NCBI RefSeq assembly: GCF_005405545.1
Contig: NZ_BJEG01000015.1
Span: 1 to 40,510 of the forward strand
Origin: Weissella hellenica
GTDB lineage: Bacteria; Bacillota; Bacilli; Lactobacillales; Lactobacillaceae
Direction of reading: 5' to 3'
DNA: 40,510 nucleotides
The position numbers and the translations under genes were made by a program. Shown here piece after piece: positions 1-8,390 of the stretch. The first letter of the stretch is position 1. The number at the start of each line of letters is the position of its first letter. The notes beneath the pieces are model-generated. The model searched no databases and was not told the origin of the DNA. It was given only the letters and a program-made list of their open reading frames with translations.

Positions 1-120
1 TTTCTCTTCACGATGCATCTTCACAATGCTGGCTTTAAAATCATCTTGATATCGTTTCATTGGAATGCTCCTATCTTATTTTATTAATTATGGCACAACT
101 GTTCAGAAATTTATGTACCA
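1..120 (-). mobile_element. IS3-family element, 5' end only (OrfA start and outer end)
   Basis: On the minus strand an ATG at 60 opens a frame that stays open to the window edge (20 codons, beginning MKRYQDDFKASIVKMH). This is the usual N-terminus of IS3-family OrfA, the helix-turn-helix half of the transposase. An AGGAG ribosome site lies just upstream, at about 69-73. The element's outer end is probably near 92-120, where the sequence changes to a LacI-type reading frame, but I cannot place the exact inverted repeat. It appears to have landed in the 5' part of the regulator that follows. Confidence 0.7.
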
Positions 121-130
121 AATACTAGGA

Positions 131-480
131 TAGGAGCAAAAGGCGTATGTCTCAAAAATGACACTTAGCCATGTAATTAATCATCCAGATCAAGTATCAC
201 CTGAACTGATGGTGCGAGTACAACATGCAATAAAAAAAAAGACCGTTGACTATCTGCCAAATCAAGTCGTACGGTCATTAGTCAACCAACGCTATTATGC
301 CATTCGTTTCCTACTTTTAGAAGATGTTACAACAGTTGAACCGAATTATTGATTCGATTAGCTATAATTTACAACAAAAAGATTAGACACTGAAAATTAG
401 CTTAGATATTACGACAGAGACACAATCTATTGACGTGAATAATCGAGCAGGCATTGAATAAACGACTGAATATATGTGCT
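131..480 (+). pseudogene. LacI-family regulator N-terminal remnant (probable former maltose regulator)
   Basis: From 134 the frame reads AYVSKMTLSHVINHPDQVSPEL, which is the second half of a LacI-type DNA-binding domain (VSKMTVSHVIN is the recognition-helix signature), followed by a hinge-like PNQVVRSLVNQR. The open part ends at a stop at 350-352. Similarity to the family can be followed in shifted frames to about 480 (NRIIDSISYNLQQKD, then ISLDI). The first helix and the true start are missing, apparently removed by the IS3 element. It lies upstream of malT in the same orientation, so it was probably the local sugar regulator. It cannot be functional. Confidence 0.65.
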
Positions 481-768
481 GGCAGGGATATCGTGATATT
501 TATTATATTGTTTTATCGTTAGATTAGTATTGAACTTAATGCACAATTTCTAATTGCCGACTACGATTATCCGTGCGAGCGATTAGATTGCACTTGTTGT
601 GCTAAGTGCGGTTCAGCCGAAATTAAACACCCATAAGACAAGCGTTTGTCTTAATTGTTGAAAAAATTGTCGCACAAATTATTTCTTAAATTGAATCAAA
701 AAACGATAGAATTAGGAAATACCGGCATTTCAGCAGCTATAGCTGTTCGATAAACAATAAATTTGCAT
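481..768. other. Decayed sequence with no recognisable gene
   Basis: All frames are interrupted. It may be the eroded body of the LacI-type regulator, but I see no convincing protein similarity beyond about 480 and no RNA-like structure. Confidence 0.4.
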
Positions 769-801
769 AATGTTATCGTTAACATTGTGCAAACGCTTCC
801 A
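769..801. promoter_or_regulatory. Two LacI/CcpA-type operators upstream of malT
   Basis: Positions 769-786 are an almost perfect palindrome with a central CG. Its core TGTTATCGTTAACA (771-784) matches the catabolite-responsive element consensus with one mismatch. TGCAAACGCTTCCA at 788-801 is a second CG-centred site of the kind bound by LacI-family sugar regulators such as MalR. A possible -10 sequence (TATGCT) follows at 820-825. These sites suggest glucose repression by CcpA, plus control by a LacI-type regulator that is no longer intact here. Confidence 0.6.
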
Positions 802-959
802 TTAATTATCCAAATGTTCTATGCTATAAACGGTTGCGTATATTGGTGTTCAGACCATGTTCCTGATTTCTAAAAAAACAGTTTCATCACGAATTGTTCA
901 TATAGATGGGCATGATTAGAGCAAATCAGTTATGTTTCAAAAAAATTTTGGAGGAAGTA

Positions 960-2315
960 ATGATGGTAGATAAGAAAAAAGGGCAGGGGTTGCCAAACCT
1001 GCCGCTAAGCACCATTTGGATGCTGAGTTTTGGATTTTTGGGTGTGCAGATGGCATTTTCATTGCAGAGTTCCCAAATGGGACGTATTTTTCAGACTTTG
1101 GGTGCTGATCCCACTAAGTTAGGTTTTTTCTTCATCCTACCACCATTGGCAGGGTTGTTTGTTCAACCACTAGTTGGTTATTTTTCAGATCGCACATGGA
1201 CAAAACATTTTGGTCGTCGTATGCCTTATTTATTGGCTGGCGCTCTTGTGTCAGTTATCGTAATGTTCTTGTTGCCTAACTCAGGTAGTTTTGGTTTTTC
1301 AACTACTGCTGGGTTATGGTTTGGGGCTACCACAATTTTGTTCATGGATTTGAGCTCTAACGTTGCGATGCAGCCCTTCAAGATGGTTGTTGGTGATATG
1401 GTTAATGAAGACCAAAAGTCATACGCATACTCAATTCAAAGTTTCTTATCTAATACAGGATCTGTGTTGGCAACTATTTTCCCATTCTTGCTGACAGTGA
1501 TTGGTGTTTCTAACACAGCGCCTAAGGGTCAAGTGCCAGCATCTGTAATTATTTCATTCTATGTTGGTGCAATCATCTTAGTTGTCTTTTCACTGATTGC
1601 GGTCTTTAACGTAAAAGAATATGATGATGCCACTTATGAGTTATATCATGGCTATGCTTTGAACACACCAAATGATGGTGAAGGTGGTTTCTTAACTTTG
1701 TTAAAGCATGCACCAAAAACATTCTGGATGGTTACTTTGACTCAGTTCTTCTGCTGGATGGCATTCCAATATTTGTGGACCTACGGTACTGGTGCTGTGG
1801 CAGGCAATATTTTCCATGCAACTGATCCAACAACGGCTGGCTACCAAAATGGTGGAAACTGGTTTGGTATCGTGTCAGCGGTTTATGCTATTGCAGCCGT
1901 TGTGTGGTCGCTAGTATTATCAAAGATTCCAGCAAACAAAAACAAAACAGGTTATGCTTTGTCGCTATTTTTGGGGGCAATTGGGTTCATATCAGTGTTC
2001 TTTATTCATTCACAGTATTTGTTGATTGGCTCATTTATTTTAATCGGTATTTCATGGGCAGGTATGATGACATACCCATTCATTATGGTAACCAACGCAT
2101 TGCCCGGTGATCACATGGGGACTTATCTAGGATTGTTTAACGGTTCAATTTGCTTGCCGCAAATTGTAGCCTCAGTTGCTAGTTTTGCACTATTCCCAGC
2201 ACTTGGTTCACATTTCCCATCAATGATCTTAGTATCCGGAATCTTAATGTTAATTGGTGCTGTTAGTGTTGGATTTATCAATGAAATTCACAGTAATCCA
2301 GTAGATGCACAATAA
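960..2315 (+). CDS. malT: Maltose/glycoside:cation symporter, MFS (SLC45/GPH-like)
   Basis: A membrane transporter expected to import maltose by proton symport. The protein is about 451 residues with some twelve hydrophobic segments. It carries the loop 2-3 signature of the sucrose/maltose branch of the MFS (GYFSDRTWTKHFGRRMPYLL, with the conserved D, R and GRR). I start at ATG 960 (or the adjacent ATG at 963) because GGAGG lies at 950-954; an upstream in-frame ATG at 906 has no ribosome site. It is the first gene of a four-gene operon with maltose phosphorylase, an epimerase and beta-phosphoglucomutase, and this context is the main reason for the maltose assignment. CG-centred operators lie about 160-190 bp upstream. 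Confidence 0.88.
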   Translation: MMVDKKKGQGLPNLPLSTIWMLSFGFLGVQMAFSLQSSQMGRIFQTLGADPTKLGFFFILPPLAGLFVQPLVGYFSDRTWTKHFGRRMPYLLAGALVSVIVMFLLPNSGSFGFSTTAGLWFGATTILFMDLSSNVAMQPFKMVVGDMVNEDQKSYAYSIQSFLSNTGSVLATIFPFLLTVIGVSNTAPKGQVPASVIISFYVGAIILVVFSLIAVFNVKEYDDATYELYHGYALNTPNDGEGGFLTLLKHAPKTFWMVTLTQFFCWMAFQYLWTYGTGAVAGNIFHATDPTTAGYQNGGNWFGIVSAVYAIAAVVWSLVLSKIPANKNKTGYALSLFLGAIGFISVFFIHSQYLLIGSFILIGISWAGMMTYPFIMVTNALPGDHMGTYLGLFNGSICLPQIVASVASFALFPALGSHFPSMILVSGILMLIGAVSVGFINEIHSNPVDAQ

Positions 2316-2384
2316 TGGCTAACGCTTCGGCGTTAATATGTGCGACCGGTCGTCGTAGATATTAGCGCTGAAGCTAAGCATTAG
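2313..2384. other. Branched intercistronic hairpin between malT and mapA
   Basis: The 70-base gap starts at the malT stop codon and is almost entirely structured. TAACGC-TTCG-GCGTTA (2320-2335) is a perfect stem with a UUCG loop, GACCGGTC (2344-2351) is a palindrome, and TTAGC/GCTAA makes a third stem. The outer arms (2313-2339 and 2360-2384) are also imperfectly complementary to each other, so the RNA can fold as one long or three short helices. There is no T-run, so it is more likely an mRNA processing or stability element than a terminator. Confidence 0.6.
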
Positions 2385-2409
2385 AAAAATTGAAGAGGTA
2401 GAAATCTTT

Positions 2410-4668
2410 ATGAAACGAATTTTTGAAGTTGATCCTTGGACAGTTACGTCACATGATTTAAATCCCGAAGATAAACGTCTCCAAGAATCTATGACGAGTT
2501 TGGGCAACGAATACATGGGCATGCGTGGCATGTTTGAAGAAGTCTATTCCGGTGACACACATCAAGGAATTTACGTTGGTGGTGTTTGGTTCCCAGATAA
2601 AACACGTGTTGGTTGGTGGAAAAATGGTTATCCGCTTTACTTTGGAAAAGCTATCAATGCGCTAAACTATGTCAAAGCAGACATTTACGTTGATGGCAAT
2701 CAAGTTGATCTAGCTAAGAATGATGTGACTGATTTTGAAGTATCATTGGATATGAAAAATGGTGTTTTGAATCGAACGTTTACTGTGTTTGGCGTAACGT
2801 TTAAAATCACGCGCTTAGTTTCAGCAGCAGTTAAGGAATTGGCAGATATTCACTATGACTTGTCATCTGCTGATGGACAAGCGCACAAAATTCGTTTTGA
2901 TGCTAGTATTGATGCTGACGTCGTCAATGAAGATTCAAATTATGATGAAAAGTTTTGGCAAGTTTTGGATGCAGGTAATGAGACTAATTCATCGTTTATC
3001 GCTACGCAAACGATTGAAAATCTGTTTGGTGTGCCACAATTTACAGTTGTTGCCCGTCAGAGCTTTGTTGGCGGTGAAAAGCATGGTGTGAACCGCTCTG
3101 AAAAAGAAGTGACTGATAACTTTGACATCGAAGTACCAGCCAAAAGTTCAGTTAGTTTTGAAAAGCGCGTGATTGTGACAACTTCGCGTGATTATGATAG
3201 CCTAGCTCAAGCGATTAAAACAGGCGAGACACTAACTGCGAATCTTGCCACACAAACATACGACGATATCTATACAGCACACGCGCAAGAATGGGCTAAT
3301 CGTTGGGAAAAAGCTGATGTTCAAATTGAAGGAGATGATGCGGCGCAGCAGGGTATTCGCTTCAACCTATTCCAGTTATTCTCAACTTACTATGGTAATG
3401 ATCCACGTTTGAATATCGGACCAAAAGGTTTCACTGGCGAGAAGTACGGTGGTGCCACGTATTGGGACACCGAAGCATTTGCTATTCCTGTTTACCTTGG
3501 TGTTGCTGATCCGTCTGTGACCCGTTCATTGCTACAATATCGTTTTGATCAGTTGGATGGTGCATTCCACAATGCCAAAGAACAAGGCTTAAAAGGTGCT
3601 TTGTACCCAATGGTGACCTTTGATGGTATTGAGTCACACAACGAGTGGGAAATTACTTTTGAAGAAATTCACCGTAATTCGACAATTGCTTATGCGATTT
3701 ATAATTATACAAACATCACGGGAGATCACTCATGGCTTGACGGCGACGGCGCACAAGTTTTGTATAATATCGCACGCTTCTGGGCAGATCGTGTCCACTA
3801 TTCTGCCCGAAACGATAAGTACATGATTCATGGTGTCACGGGTCCCAACGAGTATGAAAACAATGTTAATAACAATTTCTATACAAATTGGATGGCAAAA
3901 TGGGTTTTGCAATACTCCCTTGAACACTACGATGAAATTCATGCTGACGAAAAAGCTAAGTTGGCTTTGACAGATGAAGAATTAGCAAAGTGGCAAGAAA
4001 TTGTTGATAAGATGTATTTACCAGAGGCTAATGTTGATACCAAGATAGGTAAAAAGCATATCTTTGTTCAACATGATACATTTTTGGATAAAGATTTGAC
4101 ACCAATCGCTGATATGCCACAAGACATTCGTCCAATTAACCAAAACTGGTCATGGGATCGCATTTTGCGCTCGCCATATATTAAGCAATCTGATACATTA
4201 CATGCCATGTTCTATTTCCCAGATGCGTTTACTGAAGAAGAAAAGCGTAACAACTTTGAATTCTATGAACCATTGACAGTGCATGAGTCATCATTGTCGC
4301 CATCTGTTCACTCAATTTTGGCTGCTGACTTACAAATGGAAGATAAAGCAGTTGAAATGTACGAACGTGCGGCCCGTTTGGACTTAGATAATTATAATAA
4401 TGATACGTCAGATGGTTTGCATATAACCGCTATGACAGGTTCATGGTTAGCGATTGTGCAAGGATTTGCCGGCATGCGTGTGCGTGATGGTAAACTCCAC
4501 TTGAGGCCATTCTTGCCAAAGAATTGGACAAAATATGCTTTCCGTTTGGTATTCCGAGGTCATGTTTTGGAAGTGTCAGTTGATGGTCAAGGTGCACATG
4601 TTGACTTGATTTCAGGTGAACCATTAGTGATTGACCTATTAGGAAAAGATGTCGAATTGACAAAGTAA
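2410..4668 (+). CDS. mapA: Maltose phosphorylase (GH65)
   Basis: This cytoplasmic enzyme phosphorolyses maltose to glucose and beta-glucose 1-phosphate, saving one ATP per disaccharide. At 752 residues it has the full length of bacterial GH65 maltose phosphorylases. The N-terminal beta-sandwich domain spans roughly residues 1-270 and is followed by the (alpha/alpha)6 barrel. The catalytic-acid motif GPNEYENNVNN is at 478-488 with the proposed general acid Glu481. YWDTEAF (about 352-358) and HESSLSPSVHS (about 625-635) match the conserved substrate and phosphate site. AGAGG at 2394-2398 supports the ATG at 2410. The product enters glycolysis through the beta-phosphoglucomutase encoded two genes downstream. 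Trehalose or kojibiose phosphorylase is an alternative within GH65, but the malT context argues against it. Confidence 0.92.
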   Translation: MKRIFEVDPWTVTSHDLNPEDKRLQESMTSLGNEYMGMRGMFEEVYSGDTHQGIYVGGVWFPDKTRVGWWKNGYPLYFGKAINALNYVKADIYVDGNQVDLAKNDVTDFEVSLDMKNGVLNRTFTVFGVTFKITRLVSAAVKELADIHYDLSSADGQAHKIRFDASIDADVVNEDSNYDEKFWQVLDAGNETNSSFIATQTIENLFGVPQFTVVARQSFVGGEKHGVNRSEKEVTDNFDIEVPAKSSVSFEKRVIVTTSRDYDSLAQAIKTGETLTANLATQTYDDIYTAHAQEWANRWEKADVQIEGDDAAQQGIRFNLFQLFSTYYGNDPRLNIGPKGFTGEKYGGATYWDTEAFAIPVYLGVADPSVTRSLLQYRFDQLDGAFHNAKEQGLKGALYPMVTFDGIESHNEWEITFEEIHRNSTIAYAIYNYTNITGDHSWLDGDGAQVLYNIARFWADRVHYSARNDKYMIHGVTGPNEYENNVNNNFYTNWMAKWVLQYSLEHYDEIHADEKAKLALTDEELAKWQEIVDKMYLPEANVDTKIGKKHIFVQHDTFLDKDLTPIADMPQDIRPINQNWSWDRILRSPYIKQSDTLHAMFYFPDAFTEEEKRNNFEFYEPLTVHESSLSPSVHSILAADLQMEDKAVEMYERAARLDLDNYNNDTSDGLHITAMTGSWLAIVQGFAGMRVRDGKLHLRPFLPKNWTKYAFRLVFRGHVLEVSVDGQGAHVDLISGEPLVIDLLGKDVELTK

Positions 4669-4679
4669 TAAGCCTGATG

Positions 4680-4699
4680 ATGAGCGAGAAATCGCTCAT
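4680..4699. other. Intercistronic GAAA-tetraloop hairpin
   Basis: ATGAGCGA-GAAA-TCGCTCAT is a perfect 8-bp stem with a GNRA tetraloop, placed in the mapA-galM gap and followed by only two T residues. It looks like an RNA processing or stability element rather than a terminator. It also argues against using the upstream ATG at 4677 as the galM start. Confidence 0.6.
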
Positions 4700-4724
4700 T
4701 TGCTGTATAGCGGGAAAGGATATC

Positions 4725-5708
4725 ATGAAAGTAGTAGAGAAGGATTTTGGACAATTACCTGACGGAAAAATCGTGACGGCGTTTACCCTAGAAAATATTA
4801 AACACACACAGATTACTGCGATTTCGTACGGAGCAACTTGGCAATCGTTTTACGTTGAACGTGATGGTGTCAAACAAGAATTGTTAGTCCAATTTGATGA
4901 TTTAGCCGCGTATTTAGATAATCCATTCCATTTTGGAAATACAATTGGTCGTGTTGGTGGTCGTCTATCAAAAACTGATTATGATATTAATGGGGCACAT
5001 TTTACATTAACGCCAAATGATCATGGCAATGTTTTACACTCTGGCATCAATGGCTTTGATGTGGTTAATTGGCACGGTGAAGCAAGAAATTTGGGTACAG
5101 CGGCGGAAATTAATTTCACACGTACTTTTGATGATGAATTCGCCGGACAATTAGCTGCCCAAGTGACCTATCGATTGGACGATGAAGATCGTTTAGACAT
5201 TATATTTAGTGGCGTTTCAACCGAGAATACATTGTTCAATCCAATGACGCATGTCTACTTTAATTTAGTTGGTAAGGATCAAGATATCAGTCAGCATAAA
5301 TTACAAATTGCATCACATCAACATCTTGAAGTTGATAATCACGCGATTCCAACCGGTAACGTGATTGATAATCAAAATACAAAATTTGATTTTGCGCATT
5401 TGCATGCCTTGGGACAAGAGCATTACGATGATGCTTGGGTATTAGATCCCAGCCGTCAAGGGGAGGGAGTAGGACTAACTTCACCCGATGAAAGTTTGAC
5501 CTTGACAGTGGATTCAGATCACAATGGTGTGGTTGTATTCACTGCCAATCCTGATGATAGCAGTGACATTAAAACAGCGCTTGCTATTGAGATGCAGACC
5601 TTGCCTGATGCGGTTAATCATGAAGGCTTTGGTGATATTGTTTTGCCAGCAAATGAAACAAAAACATATACTGTAACTTACCAAATTAAAAAAAGCGAGG
5701 ATAAATAA
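4725..5708 (+). CDS. galM: Aldose 1-epimerase (mutarotase)
   Basis: It interconverts alpha and beta anomers of glucose. Maltose phosphorylase releases beta-glucose 1-phosphate and glucose, so a mutarotase helps the glucose reach glucokinase. The 327-residue protein has the galactose-mutarotase signatures NTIGRVGGRLS, NDHGNVLHSG, THVYFNLVGK (catalytic His) and AIEMQTLPDAVNH (catalytic Glu). I start at ATG 4725, preceded by AAAGGA at 4715-4720. An in-frame ATG at 4677 would place the start next to a stable hairpin without a ribosome site. It is followed two bases after its stop by pgmB, which indicates translational coupling. Confidence 0.9.
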   Translation: MKVVEKDFGQLPDGKIVTAFTLENIKHTQITAISYGATWQSFYVERDGVKQELLVQFDDLAAYLDNPFHFGNTIGRVGGRLSKTDYDINGAHFTLTPNDHGNVLHSGINGFDVVNWHGEARNLGTAAEINFTRTFDDEFAGQLAAQVTYRLDDEDRLDIIFSGVSTENTLFNPMTHVYFNLVGKDQDISQHKLQIASHQHLEVDNHAIPTGNVIDNQNTKFDFAHLHALGQEHYDDAWVLDPSRQGEGVGLTSPDESLTLTVDSDHNGVVVFTANPDDSSDIKTALAIEMQTLPDAVNHEGFGDIVLPANETKTYTVTYQIKKSEDK

Positions 5709-5710
5709 AA

Positions 5711-6382
5711 ATGGCTAAATTTTCAGATATTAAAGGTTTTGCCTTTGATTTAGATGGGGTTATTGCTGACACGGCGCGCTTTCATGGTGAAGCTTGGCAT
5801 CAAACGGCTGATGAGGTTGGCACAACTTGGACACCAGAATTGGCTGAAGGTTTGAAGGGCATCAGTCGCATGGCTTCCTTACAAATGATTTTGGATGCTG
5901 GGGATCATGCCGATGATTTTTCTCAAGCAGATAAAGAAGCATTAGCAGAAAAGAAAAATCATAATTATCAACAACTCATTTCAACATTGACTGAAGATGA
6001 TATTTTACCTGGCATGAAAGATTTCATTCAATCAGCTAAGGCGGCCGGCTATACAATGTCGGTGGCATCAGCTTCTAAAAACGCACCAATGATTCTAGAT
6101 CATTTGGGATTAACCAAGTATTTTGTTGGCATTGTTGATCCCGCCACTTTGACAAAGGGAAAACCTGATCCTGAAATCTTCGTTCGTGCTGCGGAAGTCT
6201 TACATTTAAATCCAGAAAATGTTATTGGATTGGAAGATTCAGCTGCTGGTATTGTCTCAATCAATGGGGCAGGTGAGACATCACTAGCCATTGGTAATGC
6301 CGATGTTTTGTCTGGAGCGGACTTGAATTTTGAGTCTACTTCAGAAGTGACCTTAGCAAATATTGAAGCTAAAATGCAATAG
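5711..6382 (+). CDS. pgmB: Beta-phosphoglucomutase (HAD superfamily)
   Basis: It converts the beta-glucose 1-phosphate made by maltose phosphorylase to glucose 6-phosphate. The 223-residue HAD protein has the motif I nucleophile and acid/base pair in FDLDGVIADT (Asp13, Asp15), the helical cap with HGEAWHQTADEVG, a motif II/III region ending in KGKPDPEIF (Lys), and GLEDSAAGI (acidic motif IV). GAGGA at 5697-5701 lies inside the end of galM, only 9 bases before the ATG, so the two are translationally linked. It is the last gene of the operon and a strong terminator follows 8 bases after the stop. Confidence 0.92.
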   Translation: MAKFSDIKGFAFDLDGVIADTARFHGEAWHQTADEVGTTWTPELAEGLKGISRMASLQMILDAGDHADDFSQADKEALAEKKNHNYQQLISTLTEDDILPGMKDFIQSAKAAGYTMSVASASKNAPMILDHLGLTKYFVGIVDPATLTKGKPDPEIFVRAAEVLHLNPENVIGLEDSAAGIVSINGAGETSLAIGNADVLSGADLNFESTSEVTLANIEAKMQ

Positions 6383-6390
6383 AGAACTAA

Positions 6391-6427
6391 AAAGAGTGTC
6401 AGTGTATAAAAACACTGACACTCTTTT
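6391..6427 (+). terminator. Rho-independent terminator of the mal operon
   Basis: A perfect stem AGAGTGTCAGTG/CACTGACACTCT with a TATAAAAA loop, preceded by As and followed by TTTT. It may work in both directions. Confidence 0.85.
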
Positions 6428-6433
6428 GTTGTC

Positions 6434-6609
6434 TTAATTAACATTTGCCACCGTATTGCCCTGCTTGAGTGTGATATCGGTAAAGGTTACGGTATGCGGT
6501 GTTGTATGTGATCAACGAGAGCCGTAATAGCTAATTCATCCATCTGTGTAAATTTTTACTGCACAGGTGCTAAAATAGGACGTGCTAATTGGGTTAATTC
6601 TGTCCAATC
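6434..6609 (-). pseudogene. LacI-family regulator C-terminal remnant
   Basis: On the minus strand the frames read DWTELTQLARPILAPVQ, a stop, then KFTQMDELAITALVDHIQHR and, after a frameshift, TVTFTDITLKQGNTVANVN and a stop. This matches the C-terminal end of LacI-type regulators (T.L..P....G..A...L...I, then ...L...L..R.S). Its 5' part is cut away at the IS3-family element. It faces the mal operon tail to tail. It is a different fragment and orientation from the N-terminal remnant at 131-480. Confidence 0.55.
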
Positions 6610-6636
6610 GATGATCACTGCTCTTATACTAAAAAA

Positions 6637-7576
6637 TGGACTATTTTTATTCAGTCCGTAAAATGAAAGTATAGGAGTATTTTTATGTCAATTCGTTATT
6701 CACAAGATTTTAAAGCGAGCGGCCATCTTAGTATACAAAAATAGTCCGTAATGTGGGATTGCCGCTCGTTAATCAATTTTTAGCGCAGGGCTACGCGCTT
6801 GTGCGTATTTTAAGTGCACTTAAAATCAAACCTAGTACCTATTACAACTGGCGCCATTGGCAGCCCAGTCGACAAGAAAAGCGTAGAAAATCCCTGAAAC
6901 CTTATATTTTAGACGTTTGGAAAACCTTTAAATTTTATGGTTATCGTCGTATTGCTGCTTATAGTTAACAAACCGACGGTCCGAAAGTATCTGAGTATAT
7001 GACACTCAAATTGATGCGTGAATTAGGGATTAAATCCCGCATGCAAAAACATTATCGCAAACCCAAAACTGTTGTGACGGTTGATCAAAAACCCAATCTG
7101 ATTAGACACTTGCATGATTTGAGCGGTGTTTGGCAAACAGATATCACTTATATTCAGTTGACTAATCACAGATGGGTCTATTTAGCGACGTTTTGGATCC
7201 TGAGAAGAGAAAAGTATTGGGCTATAAAATTTGGCGATATAATGAGCCGAGCTAGCCACAAGTGCCTTACAGATGGCTTTAGATAAGCATCGAAAGCCAG
7301 TAATTATTCATTCAGATATGGGGTCACAATACACGAGTGCTGAATTTAATATTAAATGTCAAAATTATGGCTTGAAACATTCATATTCACTCAAAGGACA
7401 TCCATACGATAATGGCCGTATGGAAGTATTTCATTCAATATTGAAATGTGAAGAGGTGTATTTTAAGACATACGAAACATTAACGCAAGTCCAAGCAGCC
7501 ATTGGTTGGTATATCAATTTTTATAATCGCAATAGTATCTCAAATGTTGCCTAAGTAACTGAATAAAAATAGTCCA
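6637..7576 (+). mobile_element. Degenerate IS3-family element with 19-bp perfect terminal repeats
   Basis: The ends are exact 19-bp inverted repeats, TGGACTATTTTTATTCAGT at 6637-6655 and its complement at 7558-7576. OrfA starts at 6685 (MSIRYSQDFKAS) but is truncated after about 12 codons and runs into OrfB. OrfB is broken by a stop at 6966-6968 and by frameshifts near 7190 and 7280. The DDE residues are still visible: WQTDITYI, HSDMGSQYTS and RMEVFHSILKCE. At 940 bp it is shorter than the usual 1.2-1.5 kb, so it has lost most of orfA. It cannot make its own transposase, although the ends could be mobilised in trans. No target duplication is evident. A second IS-end-like sequence, TGCTCTTATACTAAAAA, abuts it at 6619-6635. 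Confidence 0.85.
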
Positions 7577-7592
7577 ATTTATTGACTTCTGA

Positions 7593-8198
7593 GCAAGTTT
7601 GCTGGGCGCCAAATCGTATACATCGACGAACAACTTCACAACCGGAACCCGACCACAAAATGTCGGTGCCGACCAAAATGGTGGCATGCGGGCGGCAGAG
7701 GAAGCCGCAGAGAGCTACTGGAAAGATAATCCCAATACCCGCCACGTCATTTATTATCAAACCACCCCACTCTACCAAAAAAGTGAAACAATGCCCCGGG
7801 GTTCAGTGGTTGACGTCCGTTCCTCAGATAAAGTTTTAAATACGCAAATTGTGGTCATTAATGATGCTGAAGGGATTAAGATTGATCACAGCGATGGTCG
7901 TAATAACGCCAAGCCATATCGACACCGCAATTCAAGTTCCGCTTCATCGCGGCAATCGACCTCATCAAATACCACTGAGGCTTCCAACTCACATCAAAGT
8001 ACCGGCCCAACAACTGGTACGATGACAGCAAATGGCTCCTGGACGGTGGCCGCCAGCGGCATGGTATTTGTCTCTGATAGTGATAAATACTATTCCGAAG
8101 TCAAGAACCCAAATAACTATCAATATGAAAGTGCTTCTCAAGAAAGTGCCAGCGGGGCAACTCGGGCTCAAAGAGGTAATCAGTACGCTAGGCCTTAG
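7593..8198 (+). pseudogene. DNA/RNA non-specific endonuclease, 5'-truncated
   Basis: The frame reads NNFTTGTRPQNVGADQNGG, then VIYYQTTPLYQKSETMPRGS and DAEGIKIDHSDGRN. These match the C-terminal half of secreted DNA/RNA non-specific nucleases of lactic acid bacteria (Endonuclease_NS_2 type). A Ser/Thr-rich linker (about residues 105-140) precedes a small C-terminal module ending RAQRGNQYARP, which I recognise only as common in cell-surface LAB proteins. The signal peptide and the DRGH-type catalytic segment are missing. The frame is closed by a TGA at 7590-7592, next to the IS3-family end, so the IS or its arrival removed the front. It looks richer in G+C than the mal operon and seems to belong with the norB block. 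Confidence 0.65.
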
Positions 8199-8312
8199 TT
8201 CAAGCGGTAGCTATTTCAAAGTAGTGATTTCTTCTTTTAATCTGGTTAATGACAGTTTTAATACACCGTTCAGATTGATAAAACTTGGAACAAATGGCTG
8301 ATTTTGCCGGCT

Positions 8313-8362
8313 AACAAAAAGAAGCGCAGCTATTCAATCGAATAACTGCGTTTCTTTTTGTT
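8313..8362. terminator. Bidirectional terminator between the nuclease remnant and norB
   Basis: A long stem (AACAAAAAGAA..CGCAG..ATTC with its complement) flanked by A-runs on one side and T-runs on the other. It can end the nuclease transcript on the plus strand and the norB transcript on the minus strand. Confidence 0.8.
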
Positions 8363-8390
8363 CTGAGATCAAATTGCCTGTCGCCGTCTC

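Noticed and set aside
4430..4807. 125-codon minus-strand open frame over the mapA end
   Set aside because: It is antisense to well-conserved mapA and galM coding sequence, with no ribosome site and no family resemblance.
7551..8301. Several overlapping frames around the nuclease remnant
   Set aside because: Only the frame from 7593 to 8198 matches a known protein family; the others are shadows.
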